Shown here in pieces: positions 7,087 to 14,595 of a DNA stretch of 34,591 nucleotides. The notes beneath the pieces were generated by a model. That model saw only the letters and a program-made list of their open reading frames with translations. It was not told the DNA's origin and did not search any database. Location: NCBI GenBank assembly GCA_013003065.1, contig JABDLI010000277.1, positions 1 to 34,591 of the forward strand, read 5' to 3'. The DNA is from Phycisphaerales bacterium. GTDB lineage: Bacteria; Planctomycetota; Phycisphaerae; Phycisphaerales; SM1A02. Both the position numbers and the translations under genes were made by a program. The first letter of the stretch is position 1. Each line of letters opens with the position of its first letter.

Positions 7087-8700
7087 TCAGGATGCGTCCC
7101 GAGGCGGCCGGAGTGCGGCCAGCCGCTCGAGGACGGCCCGGGCCGCCCACGCGGGTTCACGCGGAGAGACGAGCCGGAGTCGAGCGCGAGCGGGGACTTC
7201 CTCCGGCGGCTCGAATCGATCGGCCAACCGGCGGCGGACCTTCGTGTCCGCATCCGATACGGCCCCGGCGGTGCGGCCACGCTCGCGCAGCCAGCGCGTC
7301 GCGTCGAGTTCCGGGGCCGTGATCTCGACGACGAGCGCCGGGCGTCCGCGTCGGCGCGCGAGCTCGAGAAAGGACGCGCGGTGAGCGGCGGTGGAGAACG
7401 TCGCGTCCACCACGACCGGTCGTCCTGCGTCGATGGCCGTTGCCGCCCGCTCCGCCAACGCGGCGTAGGTACGCGTCGTGAACGACGCGGTGTAGATCTC
7501 TTCGGACCCGCGCTCGGTCGCGGCGAGACCGGCGAGCGATTTGCGAACGCGATCGCTCTGGATGACGGTCGCCTCGAACGGTCGGGCGATCGCCGCCGCC
7601 GCTCGGCTCTTGCCGCTGCCGGGCAGCCCGCACATCAGGATCAGCGGCATGGGAACCGAGTACGCCGCGGCGAGATGAATCAGATCCATCGCCGCGCGAC
7701 CGTCATCGGAGTTGTCCGTCTCGGCGGCCCGGAGACCGGCGACCTTCGCCCGCACGAGCGCAAAGTGCGTCTTGTAGAGCGGGATCAGTGACGCAAGCCC
7801 CTCGTCGCCGGCGCGTTCCGCATATCGGCGCACCAGGTCGCGGCCGAATCCGCGGTAGCCCCGCGCGTCCAGATCCATGGCCAGAAACGCGACCTCCGCC
7901 GCCACGTCGAGACACCGGAACGATGGCTCGAACTCGATGCAGTCGTAGGCCACGACCTCGCCTCCGGTCAGACAGATGTTGCCGGCGTGCAGATCGCCGT
8001 GCCCGTCGCGGATGCGGCCCGTCCGGACCCGTTCCGCGAGGGCCGAGGCGTTTCGCGCGAACGTGTCGTCGAGCCAGCGTCGCAGGTGGGCCGCCAGGTC
8101 CGGCCCGAGCACGCGCGGCGGCACGAACGACGGAGTCGCGGCGATGAACGGCCCGAGTTCGTCAACGTTGCGGAACACCCGAGCGCGAACGGCGTCCGGC
8201 GTTCCGTGTTCGTCGACACCGACCCCGGTCGCCGCCTCGGCGTGGAACCGGACGACGCGTTCGGCGATCGCGTCGATCGCGGCGGCATCGATCACCCCCC
8301 GCACCAGCCGGTCGTCGAGCATCCCCTCCGCCGGGAGACGCATCATCTCCACGGCGTACTCGACGACGGTCCCCTCCCCGTCGAGGCGGATCTCGCCGCC
8401 GGCGGTCCGGCGAATCTCGACGACCCCGCGATAGACGTCGGGGGCCAGCCGCCGATTCAACCGGACCTCCTCCTCACAAAAGTGCCGGCGTCGCGCGAGC
8501 GTGGAGAAGTCGAGAAAGCCCAGACGCAGGGGCTTCTTGATCTTGAAGACGCGATCGCCAACGAAGAACAGTCCGGAGATGTGGGTCTCGCGTGTCTCGA
8601 CGGTTTGCGTCCGATCGGGCGAGAGGACACCGGGCTGACGCAGAGCCGTCATCAGTTCGTCGAAGTCCGGCACGTCCTCGTCACTCCTCGCGCGGGTCAC
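7087..8700 (-). CDS. Bifunctional aminoglycoside phosphotransferase-like / AAA ATP-binding protein
   Basis: A 537-residue fusion of two phosphotransfer modules. The N-terminal kinase-like part (about 30-330) has the APH catalytic loop G-H-G-D-L-H-A-G-N (H234, D236, N241) and a DFG-like A-Y-D-C-I-E-F with D253. The C-terminal part has a Walker A motif G-L-P-G-S-G-K-S (358-365), V-V-V-D-A-T-F as a Walker B-like strand, and a P-loop kinase layout resembling the COG0645 family. Proteins of this two-part type are annotated as aminoglycoside phosphotransferase family ATPases, but a true antibiotic substrate has not been established for the family and I do not infer one. The start is a GTG at 8700. 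A second in-frame GTG at 8673 has AGGAG ten bases upstream and may be the real start. It is divergent from the small gene at 8771. Confidence 0.85.
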   Translation of the reverse strand: MTRARSDEDVPDFDELMTALRQPGVLSPDRTQTVETRETHISGLFFVGDRVFKIKKPLRLGFLDFSTLARRRHFCEEEVRLNRRLAPDVYRGVVEIRRTAGGEIRLDGEGTVVEYAVEMMRLPAEGMLDDRLVRGVIDAAAIDAIAERVVRFHAEAATGVGVDEHGTPDAVRARVFRNVDELGPFIAATPSFVPPRVLGPDLAAHLRRWLDDTFARNASALAERVRTGRIRDGHGDLHAGNICLTGGEVVAYDCIEFEPSFRCLDVAAEVAFLAMDLDARGYRGFGRDLVRRYAERAGDEGLASLIPLYKTHFALVRAKVAGLRAAETDNSDDGRAAMDLIHLAAAYSVPMPLILMCGLPGSGKSRAAAAIARPFEATVIQSDRVRKSLAGLAATERGSEEIYTASFTTRTYAALAERAATAIDAGRPVVVDATFSTAAHRASFLELARRRGRPALVVEITAPELDATRWLRERGRTAGAVSDADTKVRRRLADRFEPPEEVPARARLRLVSPREPAWAARAVLERLAALRPPRDAS

Positions 8701-8704
8701 GCGT

Positions 8705-8713
8705 TGCTATGAT
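8705..8713 (+). promoter_or_regulatory. Extended -10 promoter element for the small gene at 8771
   Basis: TGC-TATGAT forms an extended -10 (TGnTATGAT, one mismatch to TATAAT) 57 bases before the small gene, in the short divergent spacer. No good -35 is visible, which extended -10 promoters can do without. Confidence 0.4.
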
Positions 8714-8770
8714 GACGTACGGAGAGAGTCGGGACCAATTCAGCGCCCGATCCGGGCGACGAGGGCCATC

Positions 8771-8944
8771 ATGAGCGACATGAGTGAAGGCAACGAGCTG
8801 GAGCCCACCGAGGAGCAACTGGCGATCCTTCGCGAGCTTGGCGGCGGCTCCGTGGACGTCACCGGCATGACCATGGCGGAGGTCGACGACCTCATCGACG
8901 AACTGCGGGCGGAACGCGACGCGGTGCCGAAGTCCACCCCCTGA
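8771..8944 (+). CDS. Small acidic protein, 57 aa (possible DUF3072-like)
   Basis: A 57-residue acidic, helix-rich protein with no cysteines, signal peptide or membrane segment. It begins at an ATG preceded by GAGGG five bases upstream; the internal M4 is an alternative. The pattern P-T-E-E-Q-L-A-I-L-R-E-L, then G-M-T-M-A-E-V-D-D-L-I-D-E-L, recalls the DUF3072 family of small proteins (a helix with Q-x-x-x-L, then T-x-A-E-A-x-x-L-I). This was matched by eye only. An extended -10 element lies upstream and the gene converges on the photolyase with 26 bp between stops. Codon use is GC-rich like its neighbours, supporting a real gene. Function is unknown. Confidence 0.6.
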   Translation: MSDMSEGNELEPTEEQLAILRELGGGSVDVTGMTMAEVDDLIDELRAERDAVPKSTP

Positions 8945-8970
8945 TTCCGACGGGGAAACGACCCTGGTCG

Positions 8971-10395
8971 TCAGAGCCGCTTGAATGCCGCGATCGCGCG
9001 ATCGCGTCCTTCGGCGTGATCGACGATGGGGGCCGGATACGAAAGTCCCTCGGCCCGCTCTGACGCCAGCCGCTTCGGATCGTGAAGGGCGGCGGTGTCC
9101 ACCTCCGCCAGTTCGGGCACCCACTCCCGGATGAACCGGCCGTCCTCGTCGAACTTCTTGCTCTGGCTGAACGGGTTGAAGATGCGGAAGTACGGCGCGG
9201 CGTCGGTGCCGGTGGATGCTGCCCACTGCCACCCGCCGTTGTTGCTCGCAAGATCGCCGTCCACCAGGTTCAGCATGAAGTGACGCTCACCCCAACGCCA
9301 GTCGATCAGCAGATCCTTCGTCAGGAACATGGCGGTGATCATCCGCAGGCGATTGTGCATCCAGCCCGTGGCCGCGAGCTGCCGCATCGCCGCATCGACG
9401 ATGGGGTAGCCGGTACGTCCCTCCTGCCATGCGGCGAAGTCTTTCTTCGCATTCCGCCACTTGAGCGACTCCGTCTCCGGCTTGAACGCGCGGTGTCGGC
9501 TGACCCGGGGATAGCCGACGAGAATGTGCCGGTAGAACTCACGCCAGACGAGCTCGCTGATCCATGTCGCGACGTTCGTGTTCTTTCCGTCGAGGCTGCC
9601 GTCGTTCGCCGCCCTGGCCGCCTCCAGGCACTGACGGACCGAGATCGCGCCGGTGGCAAGGTAGGGTGAGAGCTGGCTCGTACCATCGACGGCCGGATGA
9701 TCACGCTGGGACTCGTAATCCTCGATGGCGCTTCGGACGAATCGCCTGAGCCGCTTGGCCGCTTCGTCCTCCCCCGCCGGCCACCGCTCGATGATGTCCT
9801 CGGCCGCCGCGAATCCCTCGACCCGGTCCGGCACGTCGTCCGGCGTCGTCACCGCTCGATCCAGCGCCGAGGGTCGGCGGAGGGGCGTCACGTCTTCCGA
9901 CTCGTTGATCCGCTCGATCCACTTCTTCTTGAACGGCGTGAAGACGGTGTAGAAGTCACCCTTGCCGGTGCGAATCGACCCCGGCGGCACCACCACCTGA
10001 TCCGTGAACGCCCGAACGTCCAGGCCGGCGTCGGTGAACGCGTCGGTGACGGCGGCATCGCGGGTCCGTTCGTTCACCTCGTATTCGCGGTTGAAGAGGA
10101 GGACGTCGCACGCATGCCGTTGCGCGAGATCGAGCAGACGCTCCGGAACGTCGTCGAATGCTTCTCCCCGGTCGATCAGGAGCGGAATCCGCCGCGACCG
10201 CAGCGATCCGCTCAACGCCTCGACGCTGGCAAGCACGAACGCGACCCTGTTCGCGCCCCAGTCGTGTTCTGCCCACTGCTTTGGACAGATCGTGAAGACC
10301 GCGACGACGCCACGCGTGGCGATGTTCACCGCGTGCGACAACGCGGGGTTGTCGGCGACGCGAAGATCCGACCTGAACCAGACGAGTGGACGCAT
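8971..10395 (-). CDS. phrB: Deoxyribodipyrimidine photolyase (class I, cryptochrome/photolyase family)
   Basis: A 474-residue flavoprotein of normal length for class I CPD photolyases, which split cyclobutane pyrimidine dimers using blue light. The N-terminal antenna domain starts with L-V-W-F-R-S-D-L-R-V-A-D-N-P-A-L. The FAD-binding half shows W-R-E-F-Y-R-H-I-L, T-G-Y-P-I-V-D-A-A-M-R-Q-L, G-W-M-H-N-R-L-R-M-I and N-N-G-G-W-Q-W-A-A-S-T-G-T-D-A, which carry the conserved FAD and tryptophan-chain positions. It ends with R-A-I-A-A-F-K, also typical. The ATG at 10395 has a GAGG five bases upstream. The terminator of the fasciclin gene lies just upstream on the same strand, so the photolyase probably has its own promoter. 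Cryptochrome or (6-4) activity cannot be excluded from motifs alone, but the C-terminal half looks like a CPD enzyme. Confidence 0.93.
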   Translation of the reverse strand: MRPLVWFRSDLRVADNPALSHAVNIATRGVVAVFTICPKQWAEHDWGANRVAFVLASVEALSGSLRSRRIPLLIDRGEAFDDVPERLLDLAQRHACDVLLFNREYEVNERTRDAAVTDAFTDAGLDVRAFTDQVVVPPGSIRTGKGDFYTVFTPFKKKWIERINESEDVTPLRRPSALDRAVTTPDDVPDRVEGFAAAEDIIERWPAGEDEAAKRLRRFVRSAIEDYESQRDHPAVDGTSQLSPYLATGAISVRQCLEAARAANDGSLDGKNTNVATWISELVWREFYRHILVGYPRVSRHRAFKPETESLKWRNAKKDFAAWQEGRTGYPIVDAAMRQLAATGWMHNRLRMITAMFLTKDLLIDWRWGERHFMLNLVDGDLASNNGGWQWAASTGTDAAPYFRIFNPFSQSKKFDEDGRFIREWVPELAEVDTAALHDPKRLASERAEGLSYPAPIVDHAEGRDRAIAAFKRL

Positions 10396-10440
10396 GATGA
10401 CCTCGGATGATCGGACACGATGCCTGATCCGTCAACGCGA

Positions 10441-10485
10441 TGAAACGAAAGAAGCCGCACTCGCCGAAGAGCTCGGCGAGTGCGG
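10441..10485 (-). terminator. Intrinsic terminator of the fasciclin gene
   Basis: A perfect 13-bp stem (10455-10467 with 10473-10485) closes a 5-base loop and is followed on the minus strand by a T-rich run (CTTCTTTCGTTTC). It lies 27 bp beyond the stop of the fasciclin gene. Confidence 0.85.
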
Positions 10486-10511
10486 CGGTTGTCGGCGTGG
10501 GGCCGAATGCG

Positions 10512-11480
10512 TCAGTTCATCGGCGGCAGGATGACCTTGTCGATGACGTGGATCATGCCGTTCGATGCGTCGATGTCGGTCGCGAGCACGCGGGCACCGT
10601 CGACGAAGAGGGAGCCGTCCCGCACGTCGAACTGCACCTTCGAACCCTGGACGGTCTTCGCAGATCCGGCCTTCACTGCACCGATCGCATCCACACGACC
10701 CGGAATGACGTGGTACTTGAGGATCGCTGCGAGAAGCGGCTTGTTCGCCGGCTCGAGAAGCTCGTGGATCTTCTGCTGACCGAGCGCGGCAAACGCGGCG
10801 TCGGTCGGGGCGAGCACCGTGAACGGGCCATCGCTCTTGAGCACTCCGGCCAGCCCGGCCGCCTTGGCCGCGGCCAGCAGCGTGCCGAACTGACCAGCGC
10901 TGTTGGCGGTGTCGACGATGTCCTGGGTCGTCGGCATGATCACGGAGTCGATGACATGAATGATGCCGTTGCGGCACTCGATGTCGGCCTTCAGGACCTT
11001 GGCGCCGTCGATCATCACGCCGGCGTCCGACGTCGCGAAATCGATCCGCTGACCGTTGAGCGAGGAGGCGCCGGAGAGACGGGTGACGTCGCGAGCGCTG
11101 AGCTGACCGGGCACGACGTGGAACGTCAGGATCGAGGTGAGCAGGGCTCGGTTCTCGGGACGCAGAAGCGTGTGAAGCGTGCCCTTGGGCAGCTTGGCGA
11201 ACGCGTCGTCGGTCGGCGCGAACACGGTGAAGGGGCCGTCACCTTTGAGGGCATCGACGAGGCCCGCAGCCTTCACGGCGGTCACGAGCGTCTCGAACGA
11301 GCCGGCGCTGACGGCGGTGTCGACGATGTCGGCAGCGCCGAGGGTGCCGAGCGTCACGGTCGCCGGCTGGGCGCTGCCACAGGTGGACTTGGCCATCTTG
11401 TCACATGCAACGGCGGGAGAGAGCGTGCCGGCGATCGTCAGAACGGCGATCGAGGCCGCGGTGAAAGTGGTCGTCTTCAT
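10512..11480 (-). CDS. Secreted protein with two fasciclin (FAS1) domains
   Basis: A 322-residue exported protein. Residues 1-25 form a signal peptide (K, a hydrophobic stretch, A-V-A before C26). A-V-A-C is a poor lipobox, so signal peptidase I cleavage is more likely. FAS1 domains span about 50-182 and 186-320. Each has D-I-V-D-T-A near its start, G-P-F-T-V-F/L-A-P-T-D-x-A-F, H-V-V/I-P-G and a closing N-G-x-I-H-V-I-D-x-V-I. The domains are alike enough to suggest internal duplication. FAS1 domains mediate adhesion or matrix contacts; a specific ligand cannot be read here. The ATG has GGAG seven bases upstream. A strong terminator follows the gene and a G-rich inverted repeat lies just upstream, so it is likely transcribed alone. 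Confidence 0.92.
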   Translation of the reverse strand: MKTTTFTAASIAVLTIAGTLSPAVACDKMAKSTCGSAQPATVTLGTLGAADIVDTAVSAGSFETLVTAVKAAGLVDALKGDGPFTVFAPTDDAFAKLPKGTLHTLLRPENRALLTSILTFHVVPGQLSARDVTRLSGASSLNGQRIDFATSDAGVMIDGAKVLKADIECRNGIIHVIDSVIMPTTQDIVDTANSAGQFGTLLAAAKAAGLAGVLKSDGPFTVLAPTDAAFAALGQQKIHELLEPANKPLLAAILKYHVIPGRVDAIGAVKAGSAKTVQGSKVQFDVRDGSLFVDGARVLATDIDASNGMIHVIDKVILPPMN

Positions 11481-11500
11481 CGAAATACTCCAGGCAAGGC

Positions 11501-11540
11501 GAGGGGGGGGAGGAAACCCCCCTCGAGAGGGGGGGGTGGG
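11501..11540. repeat. G-rich inverted repeat upstream of the fasciclin gene
   Basis: GAGGGGGG (11501-11508) and CCCCCCTC (11517-11524) form a perfect 8-bp inverted repeat. A second G-run (11529-11536) could pair with the same C-run, giving two exclusive hairpins. It lies 20-60 bp upstream of the fasciclin start, where it could sit in the leader RNA or end transcription from the gene behind. No T-run follows on either strand. Confidence 0.5.
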
Positions 11541-11635
11541 TGGCGACGACGAGCCGCCGTTTGAACAGGCAGGAGGGGCTTCGCGGTGGGCTCGGGAGCG
11601 GATTCAGGAGCCGGCAAAAAGCCGCGGGAGCCGCG

Positions 11636-13021
11636 TCAGGCCGGCGCGGGGGGCAGCGGCCGGCCGAGCATGTGGGCCAGAGCCGTCGCGAGGTCCGGAT
11701 CGCGGAAGTCGTATCCGGCCTGCGTCAGGGCGGCGGGCTCGACGCGTGCGCTGGCGAGGAGCAGCTCGTCGGCCATTTCTCCGAGCGCTGCCCGCGCCAC
11801 CACGGCGGGGAGACGGCCGAGCGCCGGGCGTTTGAGCGTCTTCGCGAGCGTTCGGGCGAAGTCGCGGTTCGTCACCGGCGTGGGCGCGGTGAGGTTGACG
11901 ACGCCTTCGATCGCGGGGTTCAGCAACGCGAAGCCAAGCGCGGTCACCGCGTCGTCCAGGCCGATCCAGCTCACGAACTGCTCACCCGAGCCAACCTGGG
12001 CGGAGACGCCCAATCGCGCGGGAGCGAGCATCTTCGGCAACGCGCCGCCACGCGGGCTGAGAATGACGCCGAACCGCGCGTGGACGACACGAATCCCCGC
12101 CTCCCGCGCCGGAGCCGCTGCCTCCTCCCACGCGCGGCAGACCGCAGCGAGGAAGTTGTCGCCGCTCGCGCTCGTTTCGGTCAGCGTCTCCGCGCCGCGG
12201 TCACCGTAGTACCCCACGGCGGACGCGACGATCAAGCCGGCCGGCGGTGTCGCGCTCCGGGCCAGGGATTCGGCGAGCGCCCGCGTGCCGTCGACTCGGC
12301 TGTCGCGGATGCGTTTCTTGCGATCGTCGGTCCATCGTCCCCCGGCGATGTTCTCCCCCGCGAGGTGAACGATCGCATCGACGCCGGCAAGGGCCGCGGG
12401 ATCGGCGAGACCGCCGTCGACACTCCACGCGATCTCCGCGTCGTGCCGCGCGGGGCGACGCACGAGTCGCTTCACCCGGTGCCCGCCGGTCGACAGGTAG
12501 TGGACGAGCGCGTCGCCCAGCAGGCCCGACGCTCCCGAGATACCCACCGTGAGCCGCGGTCGATCGGCGAAACGGGCGTGGGCGGCGAGATCGCCGGCCG
12601 TCACCCGGTGCCGATAGGGAAACAGCCGCTCGAGCTTCGACCGGGTCATCGGCACGAGCAGCGGGCCGAGCGGCGGCGTGAAGTCGATCTGGTCCACCAG
12701 GCGGCAGGCATCGTCCGCCACCGGCTCGAAGGCATGCACGTGATGCCAGTGCCGAAACGGCCCGGATCGCTGCACGTCCTCGAAAACGCGACCTTCGATC
12801 CAGCCGCGGTGCTCCAGGTGCCACCGCACGCCGAACGGGCCCACCGGCACTCGAATCGTGACTTGCGCACCGTCGCGAATCCCGTCACTCCGCTGCACGA
12901 CGGTGACCGGATCCCAGGGTGGGTTCAATCGGTCGAACGCCCCGGGGCGATCGTGCCACGCAAACGCGTGTGCCGCCGAGACCGGTAGCTGCGATGCATA
13001 TTCGAATCTGTGACGTGCCAT
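11636..13021 (-). CDS. TIGR01777-family NAD(P)-binding epimerase with N-terminal SRPBCC domain
   Basis: A 461-residue fusion. Residues 1-150 form a START/SRPBCC-like ligand-binding domain (R-F-E-Y-A-S-Q-L-P-V, W-H-H-V-H-A-F, D-Q-I-D-F-T-P-P-L-G). Residues 155-455 are an extended short-chain dehydrogenase of the TIGR01777 (SDR39U1-like) type, with the dinucleotide loop G-I-S-G-A-S-G-L-L-G at 160-169, H-L-A-G-E-N-I, the S-A-V-G-Y-Y-G segment with the active-site tyrosine, and R-F-G-V-I-L-S. The substrate is unknown for the family. The start at 13021 was chosen over a longer open frame because the extra 93 residues are low in fold-like pattern and would overlap the divergent beta-CASP gene; AAGGG lies a few bases upstream of the chosen ATG. 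Confidence 0.88.
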   Translation of the reverse strand: MARHRFEYASQLPVSAAHAFAWHDRPGAFDRLNPPWDPVTVVQRSDGIRDGAQVTIRVPVGPFGVRWHLEHRGWIEGRVFEDVQRSGPFRHWHHVHAFEPVADDACRLVDQIDFTPPLGPLLVPMTRSKLERLFPYRHRVTAGDLAAHARFADRPRLTVGISGASGLLGDALVHYLSTGGHRVKRLVRRPARHDAEIAWSVDGGLADPAALAGVDAIVHLAGENIAGGRWTDDRKKRIRDSRVDGTRALAESLARSATPPAGLIVASAVGYYGDRGAETLTETSASGDNFLAAVCRAWEEAAAPAREAGIRVVHARFGVILSPRGGALPKMLAPARLGVSAQVGSGEQFVSWIGLDDAVTALGFALLNPAIEGVVNLTAPTPVTNRDFARTLAKTLKRPALGRLPAVVARAALGEMADELLLASARVEPAALTQAGYDFRDPDLATALAHMLGRPLPPAPA

Positions 13022-13038
13022 CCGACCCTTCGCCAAGT

Positions 13039-13058
13039 CAATCGACGAGTCGATTGTA
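13039..13058 (-). promoter_or_regulatory. Inverted repeat overlapping a possible -10 of the epimerase gene
   Basis: CAATCGA-CGAG-TCGATTG (13039-13056) is an 18-bp dyad with 7-bp arms. TACAAT on the minus strand (13058-13053) overlaps its right arm and is well placed as a -10 box for the gene starting at 13021. A repressor operator is plausible, but no -35 is evident and the binding protein is unknown. Confidence 0.35.
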
Positions 13059-13124
13059 GAGCAGGGACGCCGTCGACGCGTCCCCTCCGTCGCGGCGCCC
13101 GAAGGGTTTCGGTACGTTGTTCGA

Positions 13125-14528
13125 ATGCACCTCAGCTTCCTCGGCGCCGCGGGACAGGTCACCGGATCACGTTTTCTCGTCGAAACCGACGAAGCGACGA
13201 TCCTCGTCGACTGCGGGATGTTCCAGGAACGATCGTTCCTGGCCCGCAACTGGGAACCGTCGCCGGTGCCTCCCGAGGCGATCGACGCGGTCCTGCTCAC
13301 CCACGCCCACCTCGACCACTGCGGTCTCCTGCCGCGGCTGGTGGCGGACGGTTTCCGGGGCCCGATCTACGCCACGCCTCCATCGATCGACCTCGCCCGC
13401 ATCGTCCTCGAAGACGCCGGGCGGATTCAGGAGGAGGACGCGGCCTACAAGCGACGTCGCCACAAACGCGAGGGACGTCGCGGACCGCATCCGGAAGTCC
13501 CGCTGTACACGGCCAAGGAGGCGACGGAAGCGCTCCGCGGCTTTCGCATCACCACGTTCGACCGGCCGCTCGCGTTGCCCGGCGGGCTCGAAGCGCGGTA
13601 CGTCGATGCCGGACACATACTCGGGGCGGCCATGATCGTGCTGACGGTGCCGTGCGGTCGGGAGACCCGCCGCCTGGTCTTCTCGGGCGACATCGGCGAC
13701 TGGGAGCGGCCGCTCATGCACGATCCCACCCTGCTCGACCACGCGGACGCCGTTGTCATGGAGTCCACCTACGGCGACCGGGATCATCCTTCGCGTGACG
13801 ATCTGCTCGAGCGTCTCGCGGCCACCGTACGCTCCACGGCCGATGCCGGCGGCAACGTCGTGATTCCCACGTTCGCCATCGACCGCGCGCAAGAGCTGCT
13901 CTACACGCTCGGCATCCTCGCCCGTGACGGCCGCATCCCGCGTCTGACCGTCTTTCTCGACAGCCCGATGGCGATCAACGCGACGACCGTCTACAAGCGG
14001 TACGCCCGACTGCTGGACGAGGAAACCCGCGCCATGCTGGCCGCGCGGACGCATCCCTTCCAGTTCCCCGGATTGCACTTCGTCCGCAGCGCGGAGGAGT
14101 CGCGCTCGATCAACTCCATCCGAGGCTCGTGCATCATTCTCGCCGGAAGCGGCATGTGCACCGGCGGCCGGGTCAAGCACCACTTGCGTCACAACATCCA
14201 CCGTCCCGAGAGCACCATCCTCTTCTCGGGGTACCAGGCCCGCGACACGCTCGGACGCCGTATTCTGGAAGGGGAGCCGGAAGTGCGTATCCACGGCCGC
14301 ACCTACCCGGTTCACGCTCGTATCGAGCGGCTCGACGGCATCTCCGCGCACGCCGATCGGAGCGGACTGCTTCGATGGCTTCGCGGCTTCGACCGCCCGC
14401 CGGCGCGAGTCTTCCTCGTGCACGGCGAGCAGGCCGCCGCCGCCGCGTTGGCCGAAGCGGCCCGCGAACACTGCGGGTCGATCACCATCCCCGCCTACGG
14501 CGACCGCGTGGAGCTTTTTGCGGGGTGA
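13125..14528 (+). CDS. Metallo-beta-lactamase/beta-CASP RNA nuclease-like protein
   Basis: A 467-residue cytoplasmic zinc enzyme of the CPSF/YSH1-like beta-CASP group, typically RNA endo- or exonucleases. Motif 2 is T-H-A-H-L-D-H (H60, H62, D64, H65), followed by G-H-I-L-G-A and S-G-D-I-G-D (motifs 3 and 4). The beta-CASP insert begins at E-S-T-Y-G-D-R, contains P-T-F-A-I-D-R-A-Q-E and L-A-G-S-G-M-C-T-G-G-R, and is followed by G-I-S-A-H-A-D and V-H-G-E of the RMMBL-type tail. The family usually acts in RNA processing; no substrate can be named. It is divergent from the epimerase with about 100 bp between starts, and its end lies 67 bp before the Lon-like start on the same strand, so a two-gene transcript is likely. 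Shine-Dalgarno support is weak. Confidence 0.9.
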   Translation: MHLSFLGAAGQVTGSRFLVETDEATILVDCGMFQERSFLARNWEPSPVPPEAIDAVLLTHAHLDHCGLLPRLVADGFRGPIYATPPSIDLARIVLEDAGRIQEEDAAYKRRRHKREGRRGPHPEVPLYTAKEATEALRGFRITTFDRPLALPGGLEARYVDAGHILGAAMIVLTVPCGRETRRLVFSGDIGDWERPLMHDPTLLDHADAVVMESTYGDRDHPSRDDLLERLAATVRSTADAGGNVVIPTFAIDRAQELLYTLGILARDGRIPRLTVFLDSPMAINATTVYKRYARLLDEETRAMLAARTHPFQFPGLHFVRSAEESRSINSIRGSCIILAGSGMCTGGRVKHHLRHNIHRPESTILFSGYQARDTLGRRILEGEPEVRIHGRTYPVHARIERLDGISAHADRSGLLRWLRGFDRPPARVFLVHGEQAAAAALAEAAREHCGSITIPAYGDRVELFAG

Positions 14529-14595
14529 AACCGCGCTTGCCGGAGCTTCGCTCATGCGTGATGATGCGGGGCCGTCATCTCCGGAGCCCGCGTCA

